The notes under the pieces: generated by a model | Told to the model about the DNA's origin: nothing | The model's database searches: none | The model's input: only the letters and a program-made list of their open reading frames with translations | In this document: piece after piece, positions 7,180 to 7,428 of the stretch | How the letters are laid out: every line of letters starts with the position of its first letter | Position numbering within the stretch: position 1 is the first letter of the stretch | DNA from: DASQPR01 sp035713725 | GTDB taxonomy: Bacteria > Actinomycetota > Actinomycetes > Mycobacteriales > Micromonosporaceae | Direction of reading: 5' to 3' | NCBI GenBank assembly: GCA_035713725.1 | Contig: DASTMZ010000105.1 | Span: forward strand, 1 to 7,428 | Length of the DNA stretch: 7,428 bases | Made by a program: the position numbers and the translations under genes

Positions 7180-7236
7180 CCAGTGATTTACCCGTCGCCG
7201 ATCGCGCTGACCCGACCGCGTAGCAAACCGCCCGAC

Positions 7237-7428
7237 CTAGCCAACCGATCGCGAGTCGGTGATTTGCAGCTCGTCGACGAGCGCCTCGAGCGCGGGCAGC
7301 GCGCGGGTCAGCGCATCGGCGTGCTTGGCCGGCAGGCGCGCCACGCACTCCGACACGATCGCGGTACGCCGGTTGCGGATCCGCTCGTGGATCCGGTTGC
7401 CCTCCGGCGTGATGCGCACCGACGCGGT
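7237..7428 (-). CDS. C-terminal end of a probable MarR-family transcriptional regulator, truncated by window edge
   Basis: The frame is open from the right edge to a TAG at 7239-7237, giving 63 visible residues that begin TASVRITPEGNRIHERIRNRR. The VRITPEGNRIHERI stretch matches the second wing strand and the start of helix 5 in MarR-type winged-helix proteins, where an ITPEG or LTPxG turn is characteristic. The rest (AIVSECVARLPAKHADALTRALPALEALVDEL) looks like the C-terminal dimerisation helices. A GTG at 7419 is in frame but lies inside the wing, so it is not the true start. The DNA-recognition helix is outside the window, so the target and ligand cannot be judged. It is co-oriented with hrpA and ends 94 bp upstream of it; no clear operator palindrome is visible in that gap. 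Confidence 0.7.
   Translation of the reverse strand, partial: TASVRITPEGNRIHERIRNRRTAIVSECVARLPAKHADALTRALPALEALVDELQITDSRSVG

Noticed and set aside
7240..7262. Small inverted repeat accga/tcggt near the end of the MarR-like gene as a terminator or operator
   Set aside because: It is only 5 bp, lies inside coding sequence and lacks a T-run; this is expected by chance in such sequence.

Overview
The window is high-GC DNA (by eye about two thirds G+C) with frequent GTG starts. A DUF222/HNH (13E12-type) gene, a two-domain TesB-like thioesterase and a very long HrpA helicase together point to an actinobacterium. The order Mycobacteriales or a relative is plausible, but the sequence alone does not fix genus or species. 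I see no rRNA, tRNA, CRISPR array or insertion sequence with terminal repeats.

Layout. At the left edge (1-1224, plus strand) lies the 3' part of a DUF222 gene with a C-terminal HNH nuclease domain; its 5' end is outside the window. A 54-bp convergent gap follows. All remaining genes are on the minus strand, read here in transcription order from the right edge. First is the C-terminal end of a probable MarR-family regulator (7428-7237). After a 94-bp gap with a plausible promoter comes a complete hrpA-type DEAH-box RNA helicase (7142-3048, 1364 aa). It overlaps by 4 bp (ATGA) an uncharacterised 280-residue aromatic-rich protein (3051-2209). After a 93-bp gap carrying a 22-bp tandem repeat comes a double-hotdog acyl-CoA thioesterase (2115-1279).

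How the genes may work together. The helicase and the uncharacterised protein are almost certainly co-transcribed and probably translationally coupled. The thioesterase may share the transcript or be expressed separately. No biochemical link between RNA remodelling and acyl-CoA hydrolysis is evident. The DUF222/HNH gene is independent of the minus-strand group and belongs to a family that is repeated and mobile-like in actinobacterial genomes.

There is no clear new multi-gene system here. The points most worth a second look are the helicase-coupled unknown protein, the 22-bp intergenic tandem repeat, and the strand-composition switch and perfect inverted repeat inside the DUF222/HNH gene.
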